Positions 12,255 to 24,680 of a stretch of DNA of 64,000 bases are shown one piece after another. The stretch covers positions 1-64,000 of the forward strand of contig VXIS01000145.1 in the NCBI GenBank assembly GCA_008704415.1, read 5' to 3'. This stretch comes from Sphaerosporella brunnea (lineage: Eukaryota; Ascomycota; Pezizomycetes; Pezizales; Pyronemataceae). The translations under genes and the position numbers were made by a program. Below the pieces are notes generated by a model that searched no databases, had not been told where the DNA came from, and saw nothing but the letters and a program-made list of their open reading frames with translations. Positions within the stretch are counted from its first letter, which is position 1, and every line of letters begins with the position of its first letter.

Positions 12255-13022
12255 TTTTTTTCTAGCAAGGCCACACACGAGGTACTGTGGTGCGTGCATA
12301 AATGCGGGAACTAGGTACCTAGATAGTTAGAGCGTTTTGGCTCTGCATACAACTGGTGCGTTGTTCTCGGAAATTGAAAACATATTCACTCGACTGCACG
12401 GTCTCCTCTTCTTGATAACGACGCGTCTGACTGCTACATGCTTCGCCTGTTGCTGAGGGCTGGGAGATCCAATGGCGGCGGCGGGATCGGGGAAACCTCC
12501 GCCTTGGCCGAGCCAGTTGCCACCCAGGCACGGCTGCTGTGCTGGCGCGGAGCTTGTAGGGATTTGGTTTTTCCTCAGTGCAGTGTGCAGCCATCACCAG
12601 CGATAGAGTGGGTTAAAATAAGCAGCCTCAGCAAGGCAGCCGGATGCAGGAAGGGGGGATCGCAGGAAAAGCGACGTGCGGGCTGCATCGATAACGCATG
12701 TCATAATTGACATGTGTGATACGGTTGGTTGCGTGTGCGACATGCATGTGCGACATCGAGTGCCCGGGAAGTGATGTCATGGCCTTGGTCGCTTAGGGGC
12801 GGGGCGGGGTGGGGATGATCCGCACGGCGACGAGTGCATGCTGCGGTCTACTCAGCATGCAGTTAGCCCCGTGTAACCGGAAATCCGGTGCTTCACCATC
12901 CAGCACGCGGCCACAGCTGCCGCTAGAGCATTAGTATACATCGACTAGACGATATCACTCTTTCCGCCCCAGTTCTCAAACAGCCCCATCATATTACCCG
13001 CAATATATCTAACGTCGAGGAT
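12036..13022. other. Intergenic region with poly-T tract
   Basis: Upstream of the glycosidase gene and of the coiled-coil gene. It contains a run of T broken by one C at about 12228-12261. Reading frames are short. I see nothing else definable. Confidence 0.5.
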
Positions 13023-13981
13023 ATGCCTGTAATCGCGTCCAATACCAGACCCACCCGTGCAGGTTGTCCCCCTCAATCCGCTGGCTCGTTCATCGAGATG
13101 AATCGTTGGTTGACGCTGCAGCTGTCGATCAGGCGTGGGCAAAGTCATCAAGGCGCCGCCAGCAAAGACGTTGACACGCAAACCCAAAAAGGTTGCCAGC
13201 GATGATGAGTACGAGCCCCAGCCCGTGGCTGACGGAGAAGGCGAAGTCGAGGTGCCTGAATCGCAGACGTTGTAGGTTGTCGTGCATCGGGCATTTACAT
13301 GCACTCGGCCAGCTGACAGCAAGACCACAGCACCGCCTTGGAACAGAAAATCAAGGATCTCAAGAAAAAGACTGCCTCCAAGAACTATGCTGAAACTTTC
13401 AGCAGCAAGGCCAAGGCGAGAGAGGAGACCCTTTTCAAGAGTCTGAAGCAGCGTCAGCAGACCATGTAAGCACTGCCACGCAAACCACTTTACAAAAAAA
13501 AATACCACAGCTGATTCTTTTTAGGACCAAGTCCTCCGAAAAGGCCAGCATGGAGATTGTTGCACTCATTCAGGAGGCCATCGAAGACGAGAATCCGCTG
13601 GGAGACTTCCACGCTTCTTTGATATCAATGATGAACGAGCTCACTGACAAGCACAAACCCCTCCAGGCTGCAATTCAGTCAGCCTTGTCTAATGATCTTA
13701 TCGTTGGTGAAAATTGGCGCCAGGACGGAGAGGATGCAATTGAACAGATTTCTCTCTATTCTTCGAAGGCGATGGAAGCCATCTACGAGCTGATGGAAGG
13801 TGCTGAAGATGGACATTCCGAGGACGACGACTCCGACGGTCCCTGGGCCAAAAGGGTCAAGATTTCCGAGAAAGGAGTTAGCAAGGCGTTGAGCATGGTG
13901 CCTATCCCTGACAAGCTCTCGGGAGATTGGCATGACTTTGGCGGGATGGGACGTCGGTCCCCGAAAGTTCAACTGGGGTGA
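13023..13981 (+). CDS. Coiled-coil orphan protein
   Basis: A 255-aa model from four exons: 13023-13062, 13133-13268, 13331-13465 and 13525-13981. The first two donors are weak (GTTGTC, GTTGTA), but all phases agree and the joined frame is open. The N-terminus is basic (RPTRAG, KTLTRKPKKV), followed by an acidic stretch (SDDEYEPQPVADGEGEVEV). A coiled coil comes next (ALEQKIKDLKKK through FKSLKQRQQTMTK), then an alpha-helical domain of about 100 residues, an acidic GHSEDDDSDGPW patch and the basic segment AKRVKISEKG, which could be a nuclear localisation signal. I do not recognise the family. A chromosome- or kinetochore-associated role would fit the composition but is a guess. Confidence 0.65.
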
Positions 13982-14230
13982 TGTTTGATTTTTTTTTTTT
14001 TGCTCAGGACTTATTTTCACATGCTTGCAACAGGTTGAGCTTTATTAATGATCGTTGTCTTGGAAAACGGGATTGACCAATGCGTACGGGTATTTACAGT
14101 CTCCACAGCTCAGTGATACAAAGTCTTGAAAGCATACAACACCACTCGGCATCGAACCAAACGCCTCCGCCCAGAACACCACAACATCCCGCAACCCACA
14201 AATGTCTGCTGTCCTAGAATCTTCCGGGGC

Positions 14231-14806
14231 TCATCGAATAAAGCACACACAGTTCCAGCCATATCCCTCCCTGGTGCAAATCGAGGCATCATCTTCCTCT
14301 CTCACCGACTGCATGATCGACCTCTCCTCAGCTGCCGCTGACCGAAAGCTCATAACACTAACGGACCTCTTCAAAAACGTCGAAAACACCGAGTCCGCCT
14401 CACCGCATTCATCTTGCTCGGTCCAATCGGGGCGGTTACACGACTGGGCACTGACCATGGAGCTTATCCTCCTAACATTATTCCCTGCATTCACACCCCC
14501 ATGTTTCCGATCGAAAAACTCCAGCTCCTCCAGGTAAAACGGTGAAGGCCTTCGATTTTCCGCCGCCAATCTTCTCCGCAGCAGCGCTTCCCGGCTCTTC
14601 GCTTGCGAGGGTTGCTGCGTGATGTGCATCTGGATCTCGACATGGTGGTGGTGTTTGTGCGTCTTCAGCTTCTTCTTCGGCGGTTCGGGCGTCGCTGTGC
14701 GACTGAAATCCAGCGCCGCGGAACATGGGATGTGGTGGTACTGCGGTGAATGTTTGCGAGCATCAGCTCCTTGTCGCAACGGCGGGTTGGTGATAATCAA
14801 GGCCAT
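14231..14806 (-). CDS. Uncharacterised fungal protein with His-rich stretch
   Basis: A single-exon frame of 191 aa starting MALIITNPPLRQGADA. It can be extended upstream to 15004, but the added part looks like leader sequence. Visible features are a basic patch (PPKKKLKTHKHHHH), a helical segment (SREALLRRRLAAENRRP), and a C-terminal half with Ser-rich pieces and an end in YGWNCVCFIR. No known domain is recognised. The basic patch could be a nuclear signal. Convergent with the gene ending at 13981. Confidence 0.5.
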   Translation of the reverse strand: MALIITNPPLRQGADARKHSPQYHHIPCSAALDFSRTATPEPPKKKLKTHKHHHHVEIQMHITQQPSQAKSREALLRRRLAAENRRPSPFYLEELEFFDRKHGGVNAGNNVRRISSMVSAQSCNRPDWTEQDECGEADSVFSTFLKRSVSVMSFRSAAAEERSIMQSVREEDDASICTREGYGWNCVCFIR

Positions 14807-15971
14807 GGTATAATACGTAGGCGCTTCCGGTGTAGTTAGAACTTCGAGTGATAGCAACGATTCCAAGCTTGCAACTTGACTTATAGCGAAAGGATTCAAA
14901 GGAAAAAGTTCAACCCCGGGGAGAGTGGAGGGACGGAAGGGATATTTGTAACTCTCTCCTCCGCATTCCTCCCTCCCGGCAAAGCAACCAACATTGTGGA
15001 ACAACTTTGCAGCTGGTTGTTCGGGGGTTTATAGTACATACATATTTAAGTACTTACCTAGGTACATATGTACTTACTTAAATAACTATTCACCTCTTTG
15101 GGGCTCACTTTTTCGTTCGGTGATATCCGCTCTGCAGCAACAGCAACGTGAAAAAATACCTCCCTAGGATTAAGATCAGAGCGGAGGAGGTATATCCAGA
15201 GGTAGTAGTACGCGGGTTCCAGCAGCACCCCCGCAAGGTTTTTAGCCGGGAACCACAATGCATTTTTGCGACGGAGAACACGATCGCGATCGAAACAGCC
15301 AGGTAGAGTAGATGTGCGATCTTGACTTTTACGAAGTCGTGGTGTGCCGTGAATACCCACACACTTCAGGCGGTACATACGCTACCCGCCGGCTTCAACG
15401 TTAAGGGAAGAAGCAAGGGGGTGGGCGCACACGATACAATACGATACGATGCCTGACCTGATGGTCAAAACATACACCACCGCCGCCGCCCTCTAACAAT
15501 TATTCGATTTTTCTGGGCGAGAACATCGCTCTCTCCGTCTGCTGTAGAATACTTAGAGATATACAAAGCACAAGCATTTGTTTTCTTTTGCCCCACCCGC
15601 AATTCCATTCCCCTTCCACATCATGATCATGGTTGCACAGACAAACAAACAGACAAAAACAACGAGAGAACACCAGGAAAACGCCTTAAGCTTTCGCAAG
15701 TCAGGTATAGATGGGGGATATAAAAATGATGATATGATGCAGCCAGCAGCAACCCCAAAACACAAAGCACAAACGAGAGACGCTTCGCACAAAACAAAAA
15801 ACCCAAACGGCAGCGCACAGCAAAAGCAAAAGAACGGGGGAAAAAAACGGAACCACAAGCCGGCAAGGTATCACAATCGGAATCCAACAGCAGAACAAAA
15901 ATCCATGCTCCCAAAATCATTATACCATGAGTAGGACAATACAAACAAACACAAGTGCCAGAAGTCAAATT
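14807..15971. other. Intergenic region
   Basis: This lies between the 14231-14806 gene and the RasGEF 3' end. It contains short purine-rich stretches and overlapping small frames on both strands. Nothing supportable is seen. Confidence 0.45.
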
Positions 15972-18077
15972 TCATGCGCGCTGATTAAGTTGGAACCAGT
16001 TCCGCCGGGGTTTATTTCCGCCCGATGTAGCAGAACCTTCCAGCTGAACACTCCGCTCATATAATTCCTGTATCACAAATCGTTAGCCAAAGTGCAAACC
16101 CGAATCAACCCTCGTGGAAGCTTACATCGTCATTCATTGTCGTGGCTGCGTTGCTGATCATAGTTGCAACTGTCGAATTCCCCTCCAAATTTTTGTAAGG
16201 CATACCCTGGGCCTTCACGAGCACCATCATTACATCCCCCATGATTTGGAATTTACTCCAATTGATCTTTTCCCCGTCCTGGAGCAGTGTCTTGTTACCT
16301 TCCTCCGCTGAAACTAAATCTCGGCGGTGTAACGGAAGAAATGGTATTCGTTCGGACGTTGTGTTCTCCCAGGCTAATCGGTATTTACTGTGACTTTTAT
16401 GTGTTCCCATCAATAATTCGAGACGCATGAACTTCTTATTGATTTCGGGGTTGACGAGTTCACGTGTCTGGTTCAGTCGGTGTATGGCAGTGCCGTTAAT
16501 ACCAGCAATAATAGCCCCCAGCGAATTATAGTTGTTCATGTGGCGCAGCGTCTACAAAACATCAGCGTGCGTGCGGTCAAGAGGGGCACAGCAGTGCGGA
16601 CCCAAGCGATCTCCATAAACTTTTCCAGTGCCTTTGCACGGTGCTTGGGTTTCGGTTTCTCCAAAATAACGCTTGCTACCCAATATGCGACATGGTTGAA
16701 ATGGCTGATCATATTGTTGACAGGTGCGAGACTTGGCGAGTTCTCTCTACATTCTGCTGACACATTGATGTGCCGAACCAGGTCGCGTGGCCGAATTCTC
16801 GAAAACTCACTCCAATCGATCCGGGTGAGCTCATTGGCAACCTCCGTGATCGATATATTCATGAAGAGTTCATACTGCCCTCCTGGCTTTGTCACCGGAG
16901 TGCTTGGGGGCGGCAAAGGCTCGGTTTTGCTGATGGTAAGGCCCATGGCAGACCCCATCGTAAGCGGCGACACAGCGTCAAATTCAGGTGTCATCTTTTC
17001 CCCCGGAATCTGAAGCTGTGTGGAGGGATTGTCGAGCGATAGCTGCCATGCCTTTGTCGTGCAGTCAGGAAACGTGGGCGACGACTCCGTCAAAAAGCTC
17101 TGAATACTGGGCGGCCTGTCCATGTCAACGTCTGTCCTGCCCCATCTATCGTCCTCGTCTTCGGCTGGCGCTTGTAGCAATTTGGTCATATCCGCTGCCA
17201 AAAGAGCCAAACTTCGGTCCGTGCTGATGGAATCGAGGAATGCCAAGAGCTGCTTCTTGGTTTTTGGATTGGAAAAATCTCCCGGATGCGATGAAACCCA
17301 TTGATGGAGTACATTGCAATACCGGAGCTGGATAGCTATTCGAAGGGCTCTGAATTTCTCTTCATGCTCAATCGCTTTAAATCGCTCTAAAATTGCGTCC
17401 AGAAGCTCTCGCGGGGCGGCGAATTTGCGATAAAAGCATAAGAATATGGTGACGAAGATCATGTCGCTCCGAGACATCGGTTGGCTAAGCAACCGATTGA
17501 CAAGCTCATCCCAATTCCATCCTCGGTTTAGTATGGGCTTGTCCTCTTCGTCTAGCTCGTCCAGCGCATCTTCACGATCGAGTATCGGAATATCGTCTGG
17601 GTCCTTGAAACCTGTGCTGTCGTCGTCGTCTGTATCGATGTAGGGGTGCGGTCTCTCGGGGTCACCGAGAGAGCTCTGGCTCGATGTTTGCTGCATGCTG
17701 AAAGGATTTGTTGCCACAATATCCAGGGAATGAGTTTGACCCGAGCTACTCAGAGTGATCTGGGGAGCAGTGAAAGTACTATTTTTCCGAGGGTCGGCAG
17801 AGGATAAGGGGCTGGACGAAATTGGCCCTGGGATGTTTAACGACTGGCCCGACGCCACGCTTGCGGGAGGTCTCTGCAGCCTGGCGGGACCATGTATAGA
17901 GCCTGTGTCCGACAAGCGGTCGTTTAGGAATGTCGAAGAGAACTCGGAGCTTGCGCGGTTATGCCCCGTTGACGGCCGCGGGGAAGCTGCTCGGCTGTTT
18001 GCAGCGGAGGAATTGGCGCGTCGCCGATTGAGGTAGCGCGGGGATTTTTCTGGCAAGACGCGTTCACCCGTCAGCAT
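15972..18077 (-). CDS. Ras guanine nucleotide exchange factor (RasGEF)
   Basis: Activator of Ras-type GTPases by GDP/GTP exchange, acting at membranes. Three exons, 18077-16602, 16551-16126 and 16067-15972, give 665 aa. Residues about 1-170 are Ser/Pro-rich and disordered. A RasGEF N-terminal domain follows, with DELVNRLLSQPMSRSDMIFV and FLCFYRKFAAPREL. The catalytic CDC25 homology domain spans about 400-640, with FMNISITEVANELTRIDW, FNHVAYWVASVIL, AKALEKFMEIAW, LRHMNNYNSLGAIIAGING and ELYERSVQLEGS. The last two pieces are brought together by splicing. No SH3 domain is seen. In-frame stop TGA lies 18 nt upstream of the chosen ATG with no acceptor between them, so this ATG is the simplest start. 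A GTPase-domain gene sits 325 bp upstream on the same strand and may belong to the same transcript. Confidence 0.88.
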
Positions 18078-18402
18078 TGAGGCGGTTCGGGTTCAGAAAA
18101 GAATGTCAAAGTGAAACGGAGCGAAGAGTAGCAGAACCGCTTGATGAGAAAACGATTGAACGGGTGAAAAGGGTCAGTGCGGAAGCTGGATCCATGTGCG
18201 CGGGACGTGGGACGAGCATGGGGGTGGGAGGGAAGGGGAGAGAGAGGCTTTTCTTCTCTCTCTTTGCGCAGTGCGCTGAGCTCTCTTCGGAGCATGGACA
18301 TGCAGGCATGAGGAACCGCTGATTCGGCAAGTGGTACAATTATACAGCAGACCGGCCAACTCACCCCCCGCTTCTCGCAAGTTGCCGGAAAGGGGGAGGG
18401 GC

Positions 18403-19831
18403 TCAGAGATGGGGAAAAAAAAAAGACATAGGAAATCTGCCACAAGACCAACCATTCCGCCGTGAGATCAGTGCCAGTATCGCGGCCATGCACTTCTTCT
18501 GGCTGTCGCGCGCCGTGAGGGACGTTTGCAGCCGCTCGTAACCGTCGGCGCCGCTGATCGTCGTAGTAGCTTCAAATGCCCCCCCCGGGACGTCGCCTTT
18601 CGTTCTAACCAAACAAACCGGAAGCTGCGCCTTGTCGAACGATTCTGCGACAAGCAGGTTGTCAGACGTCAATTGCGGTGCACGGCCCACAGCTAAGATA
18701 CTCACCGAGACACTCGGACACCCTGCTGCAGGTCGAAGGATTCGCGGGGTCATATAGAAGGAGAACGCCGTCGATGAATGGGATCCGTTGTCCATCTGTC
18801 ACCTTTTGTTTCCATTAGGACCAGCTCGGAATGTTTGACAGCAACAAGCTCGTTTACCCGCGGCCACTTCATCACCTCCTTCTCGAAATCTATCCTATCC
18901 CAATCGACCTCCACCAGACTCACACTGCATGGCGCACGATCAACGACTAAAGTTAGCGAGTGCACCTCGCCGTGTCTAGTGGGCGCTTTCAAATCGTATG
19001 CGCGCTCAATGAATGTCGTCTTCCCCACGCCCGCAGCACCAACGACAGCTATGTTTATATCCCGGACGGTAGACATCTGCGGAATACCGTGTGTCAGCTT
19101 CCGCTCCTATCTGCGCCCAAACGAAACTACCGAAGATCCGGAATGCCCGGTCGGTCGCCCACCTTGTTCACTCGCTGCTGCTCAGCATGCCGCTTCGTGC
19201 CTCCTCCGAAGTTCCACGGAGATATTCCAAACCCGTGTGATGACGACAGTGGTGGTGGTGATGGATCTTCTGGTAAAAGCAGCGACGAAGACGAGGGATG
19301 GCTGTTTGGTCTCAGGCAACGAAGCTTCCGGGGTGCGCCCTGGCCAGCAGAAGCTGAATTCTGCTCCTCTATCGATGGTCTGTTGGTGCCGCTGGCCCTT
19401 ATGGTACTTGTGCTGCTGCTGGGGCTGTGGCCATGCGTTTCGTATACAGACGACCTGGGCGATGCGCTTGGATATTCCTGGATGAGGCCAGACAGAAATT
19501 CGTCGTCGGTGACAAAGCCCCTAGTCCACTCGTCTTCACCGATGCCAACTTCCAGTAGCGAGCGCGGGCCCACAGAACTTGATAAGCGATTTCTGGTGAG
19601 GAAAGACTCTATGGCCAATGCTGGGTCAATGTCGCGAGTGCGTGTGGACGAAGGCGGCGACTGTGGTGTCAAAGGGGGCGGCGGCCTGCAAATGGGGGCG
19701 GAGGAGCGATGAGATGAAGACGGCGATTGCGGTCTTCCTGGCTGCGGTTGCACTTTTGGCTTTGGTTTAGGCTTTAGTCTCTTAGGCGGCACGGCTATAA
19801 AGGCGGCCCCAGCTCCAGAAGCAGTTATCAT
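18403..19831 (-). CDS. Ras-like GTPase-domain protein with disordered N-terminus
   Basis: Four exons, 19831-19163, 19076-18858, 18802-18706 and 18644-18403, give 408 aa. Residues 1-223 are Pro/Ser-rich and disordered. Exon 2 starts a Ras-like fold with the P-loop VVGAAGVGKTTFIERA. Exon 3 encodes the strand IPFIDGVLLLYDP typical of Ras-like domains, and exon 4 carries LPVCLVRTKGD, where TKGD stands for the NKxD base-recognition motif. The terminal helix is CMAAILALISRR. After it come only about 18 residues before a stop, with no CaaX prenylation box. The exon 2/3 border was set by using donor at 18857 and acceptor at 18803, which restores VTDGQRIPFIDG. The RasGEF gene follows 325 bp downstream on the same strand. 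A fused GTPase-RasGEF product is possible but not proved. Confidence 0.72.
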
Positions 19832-20536
19832 CTCTGCAGGCCGTCCCGTCTCGATGGCCGTAGTTCACTCCCCGTAGATCGCGTGCGGACTTTGCTGTTG
19901 AAGCCTGGGTCAAGATCAACATGCAGTCCTCTCTGACTTTCTTGGCCGGAGGGAAAGTCCAGTTGCCCACCGTTGTTTGTTAAAACGAAAAAAAAAAAAA
20001 AAAAAAGGAACAAAAAAAAAACACGAGAGAACTGTTGCAGCTTGCAGACGGGTAGTCCGAGCGCAATCTCCTCGTTCAGGCTGTTCGTGAGATGACCGAC
20101 CCACTTCAACGAAGAAGCGCAGCAACCACACCCCCCAGTTCTTATGGATGCCGGATGGCAGTTACCAAGTTTGCGGTCTGGGAGGATTATTCAAACTCCG
20201 AACGCGCTTGTCAACGTTGTTTGCGAGGCGCGGAAACGCCGGACAGACCAGATCGACAACAAGCAGGTACACAGGGCCGTTCGCTCTGGGCAAAACCCGA
20301 GTTTGTGGTGCTCTATATTGAGAGCGCAGGCAAGTAAATAGAACTTATTAGGCTTATTATTATCCCTGGATGCTGGGTGTTTTATTATGAAAAGAATGGG
20401 CGAGGAAGATGATATGTGGAACGACGGGTTGCTGGGAGAGATGAACCGAACAGCCTGCTGGGAGGGGGAACCAAAGAGTTTAACAAGTCGGCAATGCGGC
20501 GGGTTTGGGACTTCTGCCCGTGCTGGCACGAGGGTT

Positions 20537-20595
20537 GTGAGAGGACTGAGAGGACTGAGAGGACCGAGGACTGAGAGGACTGAGAGGACAGAGAG
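20537..20595. repeat. GGACTGAGA minisatellite
   Basis: About six tandem units of a 9-10-bp motif (GAGAGGACT), with slight variation. Non-coding. Confidence 0.8.
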
Positions 20596-20944
20596 CAACA
20601 AGTAGAGTACGGCGGTACATCATAATTATGGGGGCTAGGAGATTTTTAATGAGACAATCAATCTTGGCCGAAGGGAACAAAAATCCCCCCGTGCCAGAAC
20701 CACAAAACTGGACTCGACATTACTCTAGTAGGAACATCGCGCAAGTAGGAAGCAGCAAAGTACTTAAGTACAGACCTAGGTACATATCGGCAAAACCATG
20801 CCGCGCGTACAGGTCAGCGGTTAAGGGGACAAAAGCAATACTTGCAGAACATGGAAATGCCGAGTAACAATCTCACGAGTTCTCTGCTTCGCTACGATTG
20901 ATAGATATTTTGGAGACATGGATTATCCTACTGGCCTGGGCAGG

Positions 20945-20981
20945 TTTCTCCAGTTTTCTCCAGTTTTCTCCAGTTTTCTCC
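20945..20981. repeat. 11-bp tandem repeat
   Basis: Three to four copies of the unit TTTTCTCCAGT, nearly perfect. Non-coding. Confidence 0.85.
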
Positions 20982-22127
20982 ACGAACTCGGCAACCAACC
21001 AATGAAATGTCTCAGGCCGTACGGCACAAGGGAATGTGCGCCACCATGCAACCGGAGAAATGGCTCTCACTTGAATCGGGCTGAAGGACCTTCGGGCTTC
21101 AAAACGGCAAGCTTGTTCCGTGCAACTCTACATCGGACGAACTCGAAGAGTTGCTTCTTCGTATGCAAACCCAGTTGCGGCCGTTCGTCCAGGTTAGGTT
21201 GCATGGCAGTTGTTGCAATTGGTTGGGCCCCATTCCGTCAACTTCCGCTGAAGTTCCCTACCTCTAACTTCACCGGCTTGGCCAACGGGAACAAGATGCT
21301 ATGGCCGGTTTCACCCTCCTCACACATGCCGTTAGGATCGCGCCGCATAAGCTGCGATTTCCTAGCTTTAGAGTAAGTAGTTCCTCGGGCCACGTTTTAG
21401 TGATCAAACGTGGGGCCTAGTGCTTAAGATCGTCGGGAAAGGGCTGATTCCGAGCATCTGATCGCTGCCGACAGAAGCAACTTGATACCGATGCAAATAG
21501 CAATTTTGCCGTTACTTCAGACAGCGTTTGTGGGGAGAGTAACATATCACGAAGGTTCGGACGGGAAAGGGGGCGAGTGACATTGAATGAACATCATATT
21601 CCGAACATCCGCCGTTTCCGAGGACAGATTTTACAGGTCAGTTTGCTGGTTCTCACCTAACTGCCATCCAGACTTTACAGCTGTGTCCATGCCGAAGGAA
21701 CACATCTTCAGCGTTGCATCATCACGTCAAGCGACGAAGACAATGCTCAATAACTATGAGTAGCATCATCAAAGGTCACGTGTGCTACAATGGTACAAGT
21801 CAAATCATCCGGTTGATCCAAACCCATCAACCAACAGTGCCGCCGCTACCTCGTTTGGCGACCTCTCTGTTGCCAGCAGATTATATCGCGCTGCAGTATG
21901 TGTGGTATCCATCACGTCCATTCGGACGCCCAGCTCTGTGAGCCGGTTTCTGTCTTGTTTCGATAGTAGCAGCTTTTTTCGTCCGGTTCCCACAATCAAG
22001 CCGCAGGCCGGATGTCAGTAAAAGACCATTTTCAAGGCAGCAGCAGATCTCCCGAAAAAAACGAACAGGACAGGCCACCCGCCAGGGCTAGGATTGACAA
22101 CATCAAGCATTCCCACAGCTCTGGTCC

Positions 22128-22860
22128 TCACTCAAGTATGCCCGTCTTGAGTGCTTTCTCTTCAACCTCCGACCCACGTTCCGTCGGCCGCCATCCAAAG
22201 ATCTCGTTGTTGACCAGTCGGTTCCTGGCCCGTCGTAGAACCTCACGCCGTTGGAGAACACGAAGCCGTTGTGAACGATCGTATCGATAGAGGAGTCCGG
22301 GGTGGAATGTCTTCGTAGACATTCAAGCTGTAGAATATATCTCGAGAGTCTTAGACGGGTCGGCGACCGGGTGTTTCTTCCGCTGGGCTGTCTCTAATGA
22401 TAGTGGACCCAGGCTCCGGACGAGAGCCACCACCACCGCCCGCCCGCCCGCAAAAAAACATGGCGTTGCGCGGTAACCCCGTAGTAATGTCGTGGGAACT
22501 TGGGAAACGTGGGGTAGAGCAACGGGGAGGCGATGCGGTGCACTATAGGCATATGTTTGGCGCAGATGGTGGTGGAAAAGACGTAATAGTTACCGGGGTT
22601 CGGGAATAGGAATAGATATTGTGGGAGGAGGATCTGAGACCAGCTGTAGAGAGGTAGGAACCGGAGCCTTCACGAGTTGATATCGATGACGCAAGTGTAA
22701 ATCTCGCTGTGCCTGGATAACATAGGTAGATCTCTGCAGCACAGTCTCACCACCTAACCTGTCAAATTCGTAATGGCCAAGCACAATCCCGACCTCAAAA
22801 CAATAGTGCTCATACGGCGGCACAATCTCCGGCAAGTGCAATCCCCAAGTTTCCAACCCA
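22128..22860 (-). pseudogene. Possible relic coding sequence
   Basis: Minus-strand reading frames here look protein-like but are broken. Around 22320-22340 one frame reads RDIFYSLNVYEDIPP and, after a frame change, another reads IVHNGFVFSNGVRFYDGPG. At 22590-22856 a frame contains PPYEHYCFEVGIVLGHYEFD. No intact gene can be built and I do not recognise the family. The fragments may be one decayed gene or unrelated chance frames. Confidence 0.25.
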
Positions 22861-24680
22861 TGTGGTTCAGTAACCTGTAGCCAGCCAGACTGGTGCTAAT
22901 CAAGAAGAGTAAGAAGCCTAGGGGGTTCCCTCAGCGGAGATCCGTGATGTTGTTGCGGTGAAGGTGGCTATGCGTGAAGGTGATTGGTGGGTCGCCGTCT
23001 ACATCGTGGAGTTCGGACCGCAGCGGATGTTCCTGCAGCTAGGTGCCACGGGATGACTTCAGCAAGCCGAACCTGTCATGAGGGGCCGAGACATGTACAG
23101 CAGGGAGAGGGCCACCGGGTGAAACCCTCGAGCCCTCGAAGACCACGTCCTGAAGGTGCTACCACCCGGTGATCCTGTACAGTATGAGCATTCTGTAATA
23201 TGCGATCTAGGTTGCAGTAAACACATATGTACCGAGAAATTGATCTGCTGGATCTTGCTCAAACCTTGAAAGAGCATTTCGGAAACTGAAACGTTAAACG
23301 TTTTCCTGCTCTGACGTTTACTTCAGGGGGCCGGGAACTCATAGACTTTCACTCGGAAGTGGGGGCACTGATCTCAAAGTGCTTCAGGTAAAACGGGCTA
23401 TGGTGGTCCAAACACCGTGGTAAAATCACAGGCCACAGGCATTATAAAATAGACTAATAGCTATCCCCCGGACTGTAGAAACATAAATTCCGGTCGTTTA
23501 TGTCGACGACAACGCACCCACCAAGAAAACAACCACAACCATACTATTGCCCTACCAAACCGCCATTAAACAGATCTATTATATCTAAACTATGACTGCT
23601 TGACCTGGTAGACGCATAAAGTTTGTGGTTGCAATATAAAGAGTGCGAGGAGTGGACGATACACGGTGAAGTAAGCAGCTCCGGACATCAGTCAAGGCCT
23701 TCACCACCAACCCCATAGTAGGTGTTTTGTTTTTTCCCTTTTGGGGTAGTAGTTAAGAGCAATATCCTAGTCGATATATCGCCATGCAGCCCTGCAAAAA
23801 CCAAGAATGGGTGAAGGAAACGTAGGTCACAGAAAATGACTCGTATGCTGACCGCAACCCCTATTGCGCTCAACTGCTACTGCAGGAGTTGTTCTCCCAG
23901 CTGTAGACTCTCCAAAATATCTCACCAGTAGCCCTACTTGAGGTCTGTAACAGGCATGTAGTGCTCCTTTTCGGTTTGAGTGTCGTAGAGCTAGCTGCTG
24001 TCCGCTTTATTGGGTGGAGCGAAATAGAAACTCAGTATACGAGGTCAAGGCAGCTATAGAGATAGTATGTAATGGCTAGGATGCTATGCAGGCTACTTAG
24101 TTTTGTGCTAACTGTTATATCCATTGCAGTGGTGGGGGTTGAGGACATCAATTACGTACGCGTGCACCGGTGATATCGCAGCGGTACTTCCGTTGTTGGC
24201 TCCTACCAGATAAGCGCCTGCGCACTGTATAATATACTCTGTCGTGCCTAGGATATCGAGTTGCCTATTGCAGACTCTGCCTCCTCTGCGTAGGATGTAG
24301 GGAGTGGGGGTCTGAGTTTGGCTGGATGCACTCTAAAAGTGCCCGATCAAGCGATGAACCTGTTGGTCCTGTGGTTGGTGTGACCTGCAATCCCAACTGG
24401 GGGTTGTTTGGGGCTGCTTTAATGAGCTATATGATTTGTAGAAAGATTGGCTTGTTGCTTTCACAATAGGCATTTAAGGTGGGTAGTGCAGTTTGATAGA
24501 GGGGCGCACCCCAGGAATGACCATTATTTTCAAATCCTACTAGGAAGGACTAGTCTACCCTATAGTTCGATTCTATGACCTTCACAGTGTTTCTTTTTTA
24601 TGTTTATGGGCCGCTCTGTTTTCCAACTAGCGATTTGTGATCGGAACCTATCTACCTACGGTCCAGGGGATAGTGATTTC

